Source: Planctomycetota bacterium
GTDB taxonomy: Bacteria > Planctomycetota > B15-G4
NCBI GenBank assembly: GCA_021604805.1
Contig: BQJR01000003.1
Coordinates: 620,001 to 684,000 of the forward strand
Length of the DNA: 64,000 nt
Direction: 5' to 3'
In this document: one piece after another, positions 17,372-25,908 of the stretch
Layout: the number at the start of each line of letters is the position of its first letter
How positions within the stretch are numbered: the first letter of the stretch is position 1
Program-made: the position numbers and the translations under genes
Notes under the pieces: generated by a model
The model's input: only the letters and a program-made list of their open reading frames with translations
The model's database searches: none
Told to the model about the DNA's origin: nothing

Positions 17372-18598
17372 CTAGCTCTTGCGCTTGCGTGCGGGCGCGC
17401 GACGGTTCAGCAAGCGCGCCAGCTCGGCCACGAAGAGCCCCGCGTCGGTGACGATCGGCACCGTGTGCGAGGAGCCGCGATCGCCGAGCTTCGCGACCAT
17501 GGCGGGGTTGATGTCCACCGCCACGAGCGTGACGGAGGCGGGCAGCATGTTGCCCACGCCGATGCCGTGCAGCATCGAGCCCAGCACGATCACGAGCCCC
17601 GCGCCCTTGAGCAGCTTGGCGTAGGTTTCTTGCGCGGCAATCAGGTCCATCTCGGTGTCGGGCAGCGGGCCGTCGTCGCGGATCGACCCCGCCAGGCAGT
17701 AGGGCACGCCGCGTGATTCGAGCGCGTGCATCACGCCGCTCTTGAGCGTGCCCTTGCGCACGGCGGCGCCCAAGCTGCCAGCCTCGCGCACGAGATTGAT
17801 CGCGCGCATGTGGTTCATGTGCCCGTGCATCACGGGCTGCCCGGTCGACTGGCTCACGCCCAAGCTCGTGCCGAGCACGGTGGCTTCCACGTCGTGCACG
17901 GCGAGCGCGTTGCCCGCGAGCAGCGCGTCGACCCAACCGCGATCGATGAGCTTGGCGAGACTGCCCGCCTGGCCGGTGTGGATCACGACCGGGCCGCAGA
18001 CCAGCACGACCTTGCCGCCCTCGGCGCGCGTGCGCTTCCACAAGTCGGCGAGGAAGCCGGCTTGGGCTTCCACGCGTCGCTCGCTCGAGATGTCGTTCGA
18101 CATGAAGCTGAAGCCGTCGGCCTCGGCCTCGCGCGGCGGCATCACCACTTGCACACCCTCGTGCCCGACGACCACGCGCTGCCCGCGCACGAGATCGCGC
18201 AACTTCACGCACTGTGCGTCGCGCGGGCCGATCACGATCACGGCGTCCATGCGCTGCTTGCGCACGTTGCGCCAGCGCCCGTCGACGCGCACACGCGTGG
18301 CTTGGTTCGTGGTCGAGTAGAAGCCCTCGGGGGCCACGCCCGCACGACGCACCGCCACGTGCTTGGCGTCGATCTCTTCGGGCGGTGAGAAGCCGAGCGC
18401 ACCGAGGCTGTCGAGCAAAGACTCCCGCCGCGCGGCCTTGGGCTCCTGCAGCTCGATCACCACGTGACTCTGTTCGTCGGGTGTGCGACCGATGTCCACT
18501 TGCAGCACGCGATAGCGCGCGCCGCTGTTGCTGACGGTGTCGAGGGCGCGTGCGAGCAACCCCTGGTCGATCAAGTGTCCGCGGGCTTCGAGTTTCAT
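17372..18598 (-). CDS. LOR/SDH domain protein (TIGR00300 family)
   Basis: A 408-aa cytoplasmic protein matching the LOR/SDH 'bifunctional enzyme conserved domain' family. Members include the C-terminal half of the cyanobacterial AgrE/ArgZ enzyme, which acts as an ornithine cyclodeaminase. Typical segments are RGHLIDQGLL at the start, EGFYSTTNQATRVRV, GPVVIHTGQAGSL, GNALAVHDVEATVLGTSLG and GSMLHGIGVGNMLPA. Ornithine or lysine metabolism is the likely area. I start at 18598 (MKLEARGHL), which leaves a 6-nt gap to a -10 element; the 17-codon upstream extension is unlike the family. No arginine-pathway neighbour is present, so the substrate is open. Confidence 0.82.
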   Translation of the reverse strand: MKLEARGHLIDQGLLARALDTVSNSGARYRVLQVDIGRTPDEQSHVVIELQEPKAARRESLLDSLGALGFSPPEEIDAKHVAVRRAGVAPEGFYSTTNQATRVRVDGRWRNVRKQRMDAVIVIGPRDAQCVKLRDLVRGQRVVVGHEGVQVVMPPREAEADGFSFMSNDISSERRVEAQAGFLADLWKRTRAEGGKVVLVCGPVVIHTGQAGSLAKLIDRGWVDALLAGNALAVHDVEATVLGTSLGVSQSTGQPVMHGHMNHMRAINLVREAGSLGAAVRKGTLKSGVMHALESRGVPYCLAGSIRDDGPLPDTEMDLIAAQETYAKLLKGAGLVIVLGSMLHGIGVGNMLPASVTLVAVDINPAMVAKLGDRGSSHTVPIVTDAGLFVAELARLLNRRAPARKRKS

Positions 18599-18604
18599 GC
18601 GCGC

Positions 18605-18610
18605 AGCGTA
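18605..18610 (-). promoter_or_regulatory. -10 element, leaderless-type, LOR/SDH gene
   Basis: The minus strand reads TACGCT with 6 nt (GCGCGC) before the ATG at 18598. Confidence 0.45.
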
Positions 18611-18717
18611 GCGACCGACACCGAGCAGGTCACGGACTCCCGAAGCCACGAGCGAGCGCGCACTCAGCGCGTCACCGCCCCACGATCACTGCAATCGCCG
18701 CGACGCAGGCCAGGCGC

Positions 18718-18723
18718 TAGGAT
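18718..18723 (+). promoter_or_regulatory. -10 element for the MATE/ANKH-like gene
   Basis: GCTAGGATGCGCG: the -10 is TAGGAT followed by the recurrent GCGCG discriminator, 26 nt before the start at 18750. Together with the element at 18605-18610 it makes the 151-bp gap 18599-18749 a divergent promoter region. Confidence 0.45.
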
Positions 18724-18749
18724 GCGCGGCTTCCCTCCCGGCCCAGCGC

Positions 18750-20186
18750 GTGTCTTCGGCTCCAGCATCCACTCCAGAGCACCCGCACGCGGGCGAAGCC
18801 GGCACGCCGGTCGCGCCCTTGCGCGTGGCCGAGGTCGTGAAGCTCTGGATCCCCTTGGCGGCCAGTTGGTTGCTCATGGGACTCGAGCTGCCGCTGCTCA
18901 CGATGGCCGTGTCGCGCTTGCCTTTCGAGCAGACGCAGCTCGGCGCTTGGGGCGGCGTGGTGCTGCCGATCTCGCTGGTGATCGAGGGCCCGGTGATCAT
19001 GTTGCTCGCGGCGAGCACGGCGCTCTGCGGCGACCGCGCGTCGTACCTGCGCGTGCGCGGCTTCATGCTCGCGGCGGGCGCGGCGCTCACGCTCGTGCAC
19101 GCGGCCGTCGCCTTCACACCTCTGTTCGACGTGGTCGTGCGTGATTGGCTCGCCGCCCCGGACGACGTGATCGAACCCGCGCGCCTCGGCCTGCGCATCA
19201 TGACCCCGTGGACCTGGGCCATCGCCTGGCGCCGCTTCTGCCAAGGTCTGCTGATCCGCAACGGCCTGAGCCGCTCAGTGGGTATGGGCACGCTCGTGCG
19301 GCTGCTCAGCAACGCCAGCGTGCTCGCGCTCGGCGTGTGGAGCGGACAGGTCGCCGGCATCGTGGTCGGCGCCAGCGCCGTGGCCGTGGGTGTGGTGTCC
19401 GAAGCGGTCTACGCCGCGCGCGTCGCCGCGCCCGTGATCCGCGAGAAGATCCTGCCCGTGGAACCCACCGAGGCCCCACTCGGTCGCGGCGCCTTCCTCA
19501 AGTACTACCTGCCACTCGCGCTCACACCCTTCGTGACGCTCGTGATCCAACCGCTCGGCGCCGCGTCGATGAACCGCCTGCCCGCCGCCGAGCTCTCGAT
19601 CGCCGCCTTCCCCGCCGTGCACGGCCTCGTGTTCATGACGCGTTCCCTGGGCTTCGCCTACAACGAGGTCGTGGTGAGCTTGGTCGCGCGTCCCGGAGGC
19701 CCCGCCGCGCTCGTGCGCTTCCAACGCTGGCTCGCACTCGGCACCTCCGGCGTGCTGCTCCTCTTGGTGACGACGCCCCTCGCGAGCCTCTGGTTCGAGC
19801 GACTCTCCGACTTGTCACCCGCGCTCGCCGCGCTCTGCACCGCTGGCGTGGCGGTGTGCGTGTTGATGCCCGCGTACCAAGTGCTGCAGAGCTACGCGCA
19901 AGGTGTGCTCGTGAAGCACGGCAGCACGCGCGCCGTGAGCGAGGCCGTGGTCGTTTACGCCGCCCTCGCCGCGCTGCTGCTCGCCAGCGTGGTGTTCACG
20001 CTCGACCACCTCGCCACGCTCCCACTCGCAGACGTGCCCACCCTGCTCGGCACACCGCTCACGGAAATCCCCGGCCTGCTGTGGGCGCTGGGCAGCTTCG
20101 TGGTAGCGGGCCTGACCCAGACGGCGTGGTTGTTCACGCGCAGCCGAGCCGCACGTCTCAGCTACAGCGCCATCTCGACGACCTAG
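18750..20186 (+). CDS. Polytopic membrane protein, MATE/ANKH-like
   Basis: A 478-aa integral membrane protein with roughly twelve hydrophobic helices. The first follows a 25-residue soluble N-terminus (VVKLWIPLAASWLLMGLELP). Characteristic pieces are GPVIMLLAASTALCGDRASY, IMTPWTWAIAWRRFCQGLLI and LLSNASVLALGVWSG. The overall arrangement resembles the MOP superfamily (MATE, flippases) and bacterial relatives of the ANKH phosphate/citrate exporter. I am sure of membrane location, less of transport class, and cannot name a substrate. Convergent with the small exported protein at 20195, with only 8 bp between the stops. Confidence 0.7.
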   Translation: MSSAPASTPEHPHAGEAGTPVAPLRVAEVVKLWIPLAASWLLMGLELPLLTMAVSRLPFEQTQLGAWGGVVLPISLVIEGPVIMLLAASTALCGDRASYLRVRGFMLAAGAALTLVHAAVAFTPLFDVVVRDWLAAPDDVIEPARLGLRIMTPWTWAIAWRRFCQGLLIRNGLSRSVGMGTLVRLLSNASVLALGVWSGQVAGIVVGASAVAVGVVSEAVYAARVAAPVIREKILPVEPTEAPLGRGAFLKYYLPLALTPFVTLVIQPLGAASMNRLPAAELSIAAFPAVHGLVFMTRSLGFAYNEVVVSLVARPGGPAALVRFQRWLALGTSGVLLLLVTTPLASLWFERLSDLSPALAALCTAGVAVCVLMPAYQVLQSYAQGVLVKHGSTRAVSEAVVVYAALAALLLASVVFTLDHLATLPLADVPTLLGTPLTEIPGLLWALGSFVVAGLTQTAWLFTRSRAARLSYSAISTT

Positions 20187-20194
20187 CTCGGGCT

Positions 20195-20824
20195 TCAGCG
20201 CACGCGCGGCGCGCGCAGTCCGTCGACCAGCTCTTGCTCATCGGGCGCCCACTCGGCGATCAAGTCGGCCGCGAAGAGCTGCAGGTCGCTGACGTCCCGG
20301 AAGCGCACCGGGCTCTCGGTGCGCTCCGCGACCCAACTCTTCGACGCCACGCTCAAGCCCGCGTCACGCGCAGTCGCCAACGCTTGCGTGGCTCGCGTCG
20401 CGTCGACCTGCTCGGGCAGGGCCGGCTCACCGAAGAAGAGCGGGAAGTCGGCCAGCTCGGCGTCGGGTGCGGCGGGCAAGATGCCGACCAAGTGTCCCGA
20501 CAGCTGCGCGCGGTTGATGCGCTCGACCGTTTGCGTGCCGGCGAACAACACCGGCTCGTAGGTCTGGCGCGGCGCGACCATGGCCGGGTCGACCTTCATC
20601 ACGAGCACCCAGCCGCTGCGGTACTCGGGCTGCTCGGCGCGCCACACGTGCACGGCGGGCGTGTCGAGCTGGAACGGACGCGCGAGCAGCAGCTCCACCT
20701 CGCCCGCAGCAGGGTCGACGGGGAGCGGCGCCAACGCGGCGGTCTCGGTGTCGCCGGTGTAGGCGGTCACGCCCACGGCCGCGGCGAGAGCGAACAGGAT
20801 CACAAAGAGGATGCGGAGGTTCAT
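20195..20824 (-). CDS. Exported protein of unknown function
   Basis: A 209-aa protein with an N-terminal hydrophobic signal or anchor (about 4-22) and no family that I recognise. The mature part contains a short acidic stretch, a beta-rich middle (SGWVLVMKVDPAMVAPRQTY) and a helical C-terminus. I start at 20824 (MNLRILFV) rather than six codons upstream, because the hydrophobic leader begins there. It lies 14 bp downstream of the large secreted hydrolase and is probably co-transcribed with it, so the two may act together at the cell surface. Confidence 0.75.
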   Translation of the reverse strand: MNLRILFVILFALAAAVGVTAYTGDTETAALAPLPVDPAAGEVELLLARPFQLDTPAVHVWRAEQPEYRSGWVLVMKVDPAMVAPRQTYEPVLFAGTQTVERINRAQLSGHLVGILPAAPDAELADFPLFFGEPALPEQVDATRATQALATARDAGLSVASKSWVAERTESPVRFRDVSDLQLFAADLIAEWAPDEQELVDGLRAPRVR

Positions 20825-20838
20825 GGGTTCGCTCGGGA

Positions 20839-23157
20839 TCAATGGAGGGTGAAGGCGAGGTCGTCGAGGCCGAGGCGGCCGGCGCTGTCACCGGCACCGG
20901 GGCCGAAGAGCAGCCGCACGACGGCGAGGTCGCGCAGGTCGAGGCCGCTGCCGTCGGTGGTGAAGTCGGTGAGACGAATGCGGATCGTCTCGAACTCGTT
21001 GGCCCAACCCACGCCGCTGCCGCAGCCGCTGCGCTGATAGGGCTCCTCGATGCCGCCACCGTAGACGGAGATCGGGATGCTGGCGCTGTTGCCCTCGCCG
21101 TCCGTGAGCACGACGCTGAAGTCGAGGTCGCCGAGCACCGCAGTCGTGAGGCTGTCGCGCGTGGCCTGTGCGGCGCGCAGGTTGAGGTACTGGTACCCGC
21201 TCACGTCGTTCATGCCGTCGGGGATGCCCCAGTCGATGAGCGACGTGCCGCCGCCCGTGAACTCGAAGACCATGCCGCGGCTCACGTCGCCGTTGTCCTG
21301 CGCCTCGGTGAAGCCGTTGAAGGCGTCGCCGTCGTTGCTGAAGTTGCCGTCCGGATCGTTGAGCACGCCGTCCTGCGCGTTGGCCACGGTGAACAACACG
21401 AGGCCGCCGGCGCTCGAGAGGCCCACGCCCGCGTTGGTCTGGAAGTCGTCGAGCACGAAGGTGTCGGCGCGCGGGTCGGGGCGGTGCTGCAGGTCGACGG
21501 CCACGCAGGGGTTGCCGCCGCCGGCGCCGCGCGGACTGAAGCGCTCCCACTGACGCCAGAGGAAGTCGCGCGCCGCTGGGTTGCCGCGCACGTAGTGCTC
21601 GGCCAGCGGCAGGATGTAGCCACGCACGATCTTGTGCGTGTTCGGACGGCCCACGAGACACGGTCCCGTGGCCACCGACGATCCGCCGCCGTTGTGGAAG
21701 TCGCCGTGACCCACGCCGTGCAGCGAGATCGAGCTGCGCTCGCCCAGCGCGCGACCGAGCAGCGTGAAGGTCTGCACGATGTTGCTGTTCGCGCAACCGT
21801 TCACGTCGGCGTCGGAGCCGCCGGTCCAGAGGTGGTACGGCGCGTCGTGCGGGTTGGCGCTGGCCGGGCCGAGGAAGTTCGTCGGCGCGATGCTCGACAC
21901 CAACTTGACGTCGTTGATCGTGTAGTTCACGGGCGACCAGGTGCCGTCGAAGATGCGGTCGTAGGCGCGCGCCACGCCTTCGCCGCCGCGACTGTGACCG
22001 ATCCACATCATGCGCGACACGTCGATGTGACCGTCCAGCACACCACCCTCGATCGAGTCGAGGTTGCCGAGGAAGTAGTCGGTGTTCGTGAGCGTGGTCG
22101 TGGACGCCGTCTCGATGCCCGGCACCGTGTTGTTCTGGTGGCTCATCACCACGTAGCCGTAGCTCGCGAGGTGCTCGCCGATGTGGTCGTACCACTGGTA
22201 GTTGTGACCGTTGCCGTGGCTCACGACCACCAAGGGCAGCTCACCGAGCGACGCGACGTTGCTCGGGTAGAACAGGTTCTGTCCGAGCAGACTGCCGCCG
22301 GAGTAGAGCGCTTCGACCACCGAGTACGGGCCGGCCTTGGTGGTGTCGCGCACGATGTAGAGCCCGGCGTGATCGCCGTAGCCGTCGATGAAGTCGTCGC
22401 CATCCAGCATGCCGTTCTGGTTCAGGTCGATGACGAGGTCGTAGGGCACGCCGAGGTTCTCACCGCCGTCACCGCTCAAGCTGTTGAGGTCCACCTGGAA
22501 ACGGTTCGCGCTGAGCGTGCCGCCGGGGAAGGCCAGCGTGACGGCGCCGCCCGAGGTGAGGTCCACGAGGCTGGGGTCGGCGATCCACTCGGCGCGGCTC
22601 TTGTCGGCCACCACGTAGACATCGCCGGTGCGCCCGGCGATCTCGGGGAAGCGCGAGGGATCGACGGCGATGTCGAGCGGGTTGCCCTCGAAGAAGCTCG
22701 TCACGTATTCGAAGTGCGGGTAGCCGCTGAGCTCTTCGCCGGCGAGTTGCATGTCGCGGTCGTGCAGCGTGACCGAGGCGCCGTTGCTCCAGTCGTAAGA
22801 CATCGGCGACGGACCGCTCATCACGCCGGCCACGGCGTAGAGCGTGAAGCCGTCGAACATCGGGTCGCTGGGCAGACTGAAGCTCAGCTCGAGGCTGCCG
22901 TCGCCGGGGATGACCGGGAGCATCACCACCGTGAGGTTCGGTGTGAAGCCGATGTCGAGGCTCGTGCCGAAGATCGCGGTGGGCCCGGCCGCCACGTCGA
23001 TGAGCGCCACCACCGGGTCGCCGGGGTTGCCGGTCACGCGCCACTCGAAGGGCGAGGCCATGAGCTGATGCAGCTCGGTCTGGCCGTTCAAAGTGAGGTC
23101 AGAAGCCTGGGCAGACGTTCCCAGGAGACAAAGAATCAGCAGGGAGATGGCGCGCAC
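20839..23157 (-). CDS. Large secreted alpha/beta hydrolase with C-terminal binding-type domain
   Basis: A 772-aa exported enzyme with signal peptide 1-18. An N-terminal region (about 20-300) contains beta-rich segments and an EF-hand-like NQNGMLDGDDF. The alpha/beta-hydrolase core (about 305-545) shows PLVVVSHGNGHNYQWYD, nucleophile S389 in MMWIGHSRGGEG and catalytic His484 in HGVGHGDF. This is the layout of dienelactone, chlorophyllase and polyester hydrolases. A C-terminal beta-sandwich (about 585-772) resembles carbohydrate-binding modules. It probably attacks an extracellular ester or polymer. A -10 element lies 42 nt upstream. The family is not pinned down further. Confidence 0.85.
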   Translation of the reverse strand: MRAISLLILCLLGTSAQASDLTLNGQTELHQLMASPFEWRVTGNPGDPVVALIDVAAGPTAIFGTSLDIGFTPNLTVVMLPVIPGDGSLELSFSLPSDPMFDGFTLYAVAGVMSGPSPMSYDWSNGASVTLHDRDMQLAGEELSGYPHFEYVTSFFEGNPLDIAVDPSRFPEIAGRTGDVYVVADKSRAEWIADPSLVDLTSGGAVTLAFPGGTLSANRFQVDLNSLSGDGGENLGVPYDLVIDLNQNGMLDGDDFIDGYGDHAGLYIVRDTTKAGPYSVVEALYSGGSLLGQNLFYPSNVASLGELPLVVVSHGNGHNYQWYDHIGEHLASYGYVVMSHQNNTVPGIETASTTTLTNTDYFLGNLDSIEGGVLDGHIDVSRMMWIGHSRGGEGVARAYDRIFDGTWSPVNYTINDVKLVSSIAPTNFLGPASANPHDAPYHLWTGGSDADVNGCANSNIVQTFTLLGRALGERSSISLHGVGHGDFHNGGGSSVATGPCLVGRPNTHKIVRGYILPLAEHYVRGNPAARDFLWRQWERFSPRGAGGGNPCVAVDLQHRPDPRADTFVLDDFQTNAGVGLSSAGGLVLFTVANAQDGVLNDPDGNFSNDGDAFNGFTEAQDNGDVSRGMVFEFTGGGTSLIDWGIPDGMNDVSGYQYLNLRAAQATRDSLTTAVLGDLDFSVVLTDGEGNSASIPISVYGGGIEEPYQRSGCGSGVGWANEFETIRIRLTDFTTDGSGLDLRDLAVVRLLFGPGAGDSAGRLGLDDLAFTLH

Positions 23158-23199
23158 GGAGAGACTCGAGGGAGGAGAGCCAAAGCTATCGGGGCGCGC

Positions 23200-23205
23200 A
23201 TCCTA
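23200..23205 (-). promoter_or_regulatory. -10 element for the secreted hydrolase operon
   Basis: The minus strand reads GCTAGGATGCGCG, identical over 13 bases to the plus-strand element around 18718. The leader to the ATG at 23157 is about 35-40 nt and contains GGAGG-type purines (complement of 23171-23178). Confidence 0.45.
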
Positions 23206-23326
23206 GCGCGAATTCGCCATGTGTGGGGAATCGACGCATGGGTCACCTGCCTGAGCTGACGAGGCTCCGGATTCAACGTGCGAGGATCGGTGGCTGCGCG
23301 CGGCGCGACGCGGCAGGCTGCGCGGC

Positions 23327-24454
23327 ATGACTTCCCTCCGCTCCCACTCGACCATGCCCACGCCCCGTTCTTCAGTGCCCGCATCGGGACCCACGCCGCC
23401 GACACGCGCGCTCCCCCCGCGCGACGAGCTGCTCGCCGCCGTCGCGCAACGCGATCGTTCCTACGAAGGCGTGTTCGTGTTGGCCGTAGTCAGCACGGGC
23501 ATCTTCTGTCGACCGGGCTGTCCCGCGCGCACGCCGCGCCCCGAGAACTGCCGCTTCTTCGTCGACGCGCGCGCCGCGCTGCTCGAGGGCTTCCGCCCGT
23601 GCCTGCGTTGTCGTCCGCTGGAGAGCGCCGACGCGCCCCCCGAGTGGCTCGCGCCGCTGCTCGCCGACGTCGAAGCCGAGCCCACGCATCGTTGGCGCGA
23701 CGAAGAGTTGCGCGCCGCCGGCTACCAGCCGTCGCGCGTGCGCCGCTGGTTCCAGCGCGTGCACGGCATGAGCTTCCACGACTACTCGCGCGCGCGGCGG
23801 CTCGGCGCGGCGCTCGGCACGCTGCAGTCGGGCGGCAGCGTCACGAACGCGGGTTTCGACGCGGGCTTCGAGTCGTCGAGCGGATTCGCGGAAGCCTTCC
23901 GCAAGTTGGCCGGCCAAGCGCCTTCGCGGGGCGCCGCCAGCACGCGCGTGCACGTCACCCGACTGAGCACGCCGCTCGGACCGCTCATCGCCGGCTGCAC
24001 CGACGAGCACCTCGTGCTGCTCGAGTTCGCCGACCGACGCGGACTGCCCGCGCAACTCGCAACGCTCGCCAAACGCCTCGGTGCGGTGTTCGTCCCCGGC
24101 GAGAGCGCGCTGCTCGAACGCACCGGCACGCAGGTGCACGAATGGTTCGCGAACACGCGCGCTGAGTTCGAGCTGCCCGTGCACGCGCCGGGCACCCCCT
24201 TCCAAGAAGCCGTCTGGACGGCCCTGCGCGCGATCCCACGCGGAAGCACCGTGAGCTACGGACAGCTCGCGCAGACCCTCGACCGCCCCAAGGCCGTGCG
24301 CGCCGTGGCCGCCGCCAACGGCGCGAACCGTCTCGCGATCCTGATCCCCTGCCACCGCGTGATCGGCGCCGACGGTTCGCTCACGGGCTACGCCGGCGGC
24401 CTGTGGCGCAAGCAGCGCCTGCTCGAGCTCGAGGGGCTGAATCTGACCCCTTGA
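23327..24454 (+). CDS. ada: Ada: bifunctional DNA repair methyltransferase / transcriptional regulator
   Basis: A 375-aa adaptive-response protein with all three Ada modules. The N-terminal zinc and phosphotriester-repair domain carries four Cys equivalent to E. coli C38/C42/C69/C72 at C61, C65, C92 and C95 (GIFCRPGCP and FRPCLRC). An AraC-type DNA-binding segment (about 120-200) contains GMSFHDYSRARRLG and TNAGFDAGFES. The C-terminal O6-alkylguanine transferase has the acceptor C342 in IPCHRVIG. It should repair methylated DNA and, once methylated, activate repair genes; no alkA/alkB neighbour is present. ATG at 23327 or 23354 are both possible. Its last codons coincide with a REP-like palindrome. 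Confidence 0.95.
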   Translation: MTSLRSHSTMPTPRSSVPASGPTPPTRALPPRDELLAAVAQRDRSYEGVFVLAVVSTGIFCRPGCPARTPRPENCRFFVDARAALLEGFRPCLRCRPLESADAPPEWLAPLLADVEAEPTHRWRDEELRAAGYQPSRVRRWFQRVHGMSFHDYSRARRLGAALGTLQSGGSVTNAGFDAGFESSSGFAEAFRKLAGQAPSRGAASTRVHVTRLSTPLGPLIAGCTDEHLVLLEFADRRGLPAQLATLAKRLGAVFVPGESALLERTGTQVHEWFANTRAEFELPVHAPGTPFQEAVWTALRAIPRGSTVSYGQLAQTLDRPKAVRAVAAANGANRLAILIPCHRVIGADGSLTGYAGGLWRKQRLLELEGLNLTP

Positions 24455-24494
24455 GCGCACGCTCCCCGGATTCAGCGAAGGCTCCCCGGATTCA
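24434..24494. repeat. REP-like palindrome and 14-bp direct repeats at the ada 3' end
   Basis: GGGGCTGAATCTGACCCC overlaps the last ada codons and is a near palindrome (GGGG/CCCC arms). GCTCCCCGGATTCA then occurs twice, at 24461 and 24481, a 20-bp period. The ATTCA/TGAAT core is shared. Similar GGGGTCAGATTCA motifs are frequent around REP elements in other bacteria; the link here is inference. Confidence 0.5.
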
Positions 24495-24505
24495 AGGAGC
24501 TGAAC

Positions 24506-24511
24506 TAGACT
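24506..24511 (+). promoter_or_regulatory. -10 element for the secreted beta-helix-like gene
   Basis: TAGACT lies 58 nt upstream of the ATG at 24570. The leader ends with a good Shine-Dalgarno (GGGGAG, about 10 nt before the ATG). Confidence 0.35.
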
Positions 24512-24569
24512 CCACCTTGCGCCTTCGCGCGCGGTCCGTCATCTGTTCGAAACTCAGGGGAGTCCTGTC

Positions 24570-25829
24570 ATGCGCACGTTCGTCTGCACGCTGCTCGGCG
24601 TCACTTCGCTCGCGCTCGCCCTCTCCGCGCAACAAGTGCATGTGGTCGACGCGGCCGGCGCGCCCGGCAGTGACTTCGTCGCGCTGCAACCGGCTGTCGA
24701 CAGCGCGAGCGGCGGCGACATCCTGTTGATCCGACCGGGCAGCTACGCGGGCCCCACCGTGATCGGCAAAGCGCTCAGCTTGATCGCCGACGAGAGCGGC
24801 ACGGTGTCGATCACGAGCGGGATCGAGCTCGAAGGTCTGCCCGCGGCGAGCACGTTCAGTTTGACGGGACTCGACATCAGCGGAGCGAGCGGCCTCGCGC
24901 AACCGGCTCTGCGCGCGTCGATCTGCGCGGGCACGCTGTGGGTTCAGTCTTGCCAACTGCAGGGGAGTCACGCGTCACAGGGCTTCGCCGAGGAAGCGGT
25001 GGAGCTCAACGACTGCGCCGATGTCGTGCTCCTGCGCAGCAACTTGGTCGGCGGCAACAAGGGCGCACCTCCCCGACACCAAGGTCGCTCGGGCTTGAGC
25101 GCGAACGCCTCCACGATCTGGTCCTTCGAGTCGACCTTCACCGGCACGCCGGGCGGCTTCGAATCGAATCTCGGCGGCAACGGCGGACACGGCGCCTTCC
25201 TCAACAACGGGTCCGCGCTCTTCACGACCAACGGCACGTTCACAGGCGCGGTGGGCGGCGGCGCGGAAGACACCTACCACATGAGTTGCGAGTGCGTGTT
25301 CTGCGGCGCGCCGGGCACGGGCGGCAGCGGGATCGTGGCCGTGGACAGCAGCGTGTCGGTGCAGGTCACGAGTCTGGCAGGCGCTCAAGGCGGCCCCACG
25401 GCCAGCGCTGGCAAGGGTTGCAGTGACGGCCCGGACGGCGCGCCCTACAGTTCGAACCCCGCCACGCCACTCACGCAGCTCGGCGGCAGCCCCCGCGGCC
25501 TGCGCGTGAGCCCCGTGGTGCGCGAAGGCGAGCGCTTCACGATGGTCTTCTTCGGCGAAGCGGGCGAGACGGCCTGGCTGCTCGTGGGGCTCGAGGCCCA
25601 AGCACTCTGGCTGCCCGCCAAGCGCGCGCCCTTGCTCGTGGACCTGCCCTTCGCTGTGGCGAAACCCTTCGCGATGATCCCCGGAAGTTCGCCGGTGGTC
25701 GTGCAACCCACGATGCCCGAGCTGCCGCCCGGCCTCGACGGCCTCATGATCGTGAGTCAGGCCTTCTTCGCGGGGCCGGACCTGCTCTCGAACGGCACGA
25801 ACACCTTGGTGCTCGACGCGAGCTTCTGA
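24570..25829 (+). CDS. Secreted beta-helix-like protein of unknown function
   Basis: A 419-aa exported protein with signal peptide 1-20. The N-terminal two-thirds (about 25-290) has the rhythm of a right-handed parallel beta-helix: GDILLIRPGSYAGPTVIG, then repeating short strands with Gly/Asn turns. The final third (about 300-419) is a beta-sandwich-like segment ending in NTLVLDASF. There is no catalytic signature. Proteins of this shape, with periplasmic or outer-surface location, are abundant in some marine planctomycetes. It is free-standing, and no functional neighbour explains it. Confidence 0.75.
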   Translation: MRTFVCTLLGVTSLALALSAQQVHVVDAAGAPGSDFVALQPAVDSASGGDILLIRPGSYAGPTVIGKALSLIADESGTVSITSGIELEGLPAASTFSLTGLDISGASGLAQPALRASICAGTLWVQSCQLQGSHASQGFAEEAVELNDCADVVLLRSNLVGGNKGAPPRHQGRSGLSANASTIWSFESTFTGTPGGFESNLGGNGGHGAFLNNGSALFTTNGTFTGAVGGGAEDTYHMSCECVFCGAPGTGGSGIVAVDSSVSVQVTSLAGAQGGPTASAGKGCSDGPDGAPYSSNPATPLTQLGGSPRGLRVSPVVREGERFTMVFFGEAGETAWLLVGLEAQALWLPAKRAPLLVDLPFAVAKPFAMIPGSSPVVVQPTMPELPPGLDGLMIVSQAFFAGPDLLSNGTNTLVLDASF

Positions 25830-25831
25830 GT

Positions 25832-25897
25832 GCGCGTCCTGGCAAGCGCACGCAAGCTGCGCGAGCGCGGCCTGCGACGCCGAGCACAGGACACGCA
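25832..25897. terminator. Possible bidirectional terminator between convergent genes
   Basis: TGCGCGTCCTG (25832-25842) pairs with CAGGACACGCA (25887-25897) with one mismatch, and a small GCGCA/TGCGC stem lies inside. There is no T-tract. It lies between the stops of the secreted protein and the SufR-like regulator. Confidence 0.3.
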
Positions 25898-25908
25898 GCG
25901 CGCGGAAC

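Noticed and set aside
20842..23259. Long plus-strand open frame opposite the secreted hydrolase
   Set aside because: Antisense artefact. The Val/His/Glu-rich repetitive translation mirrors codon bias of the true gene.
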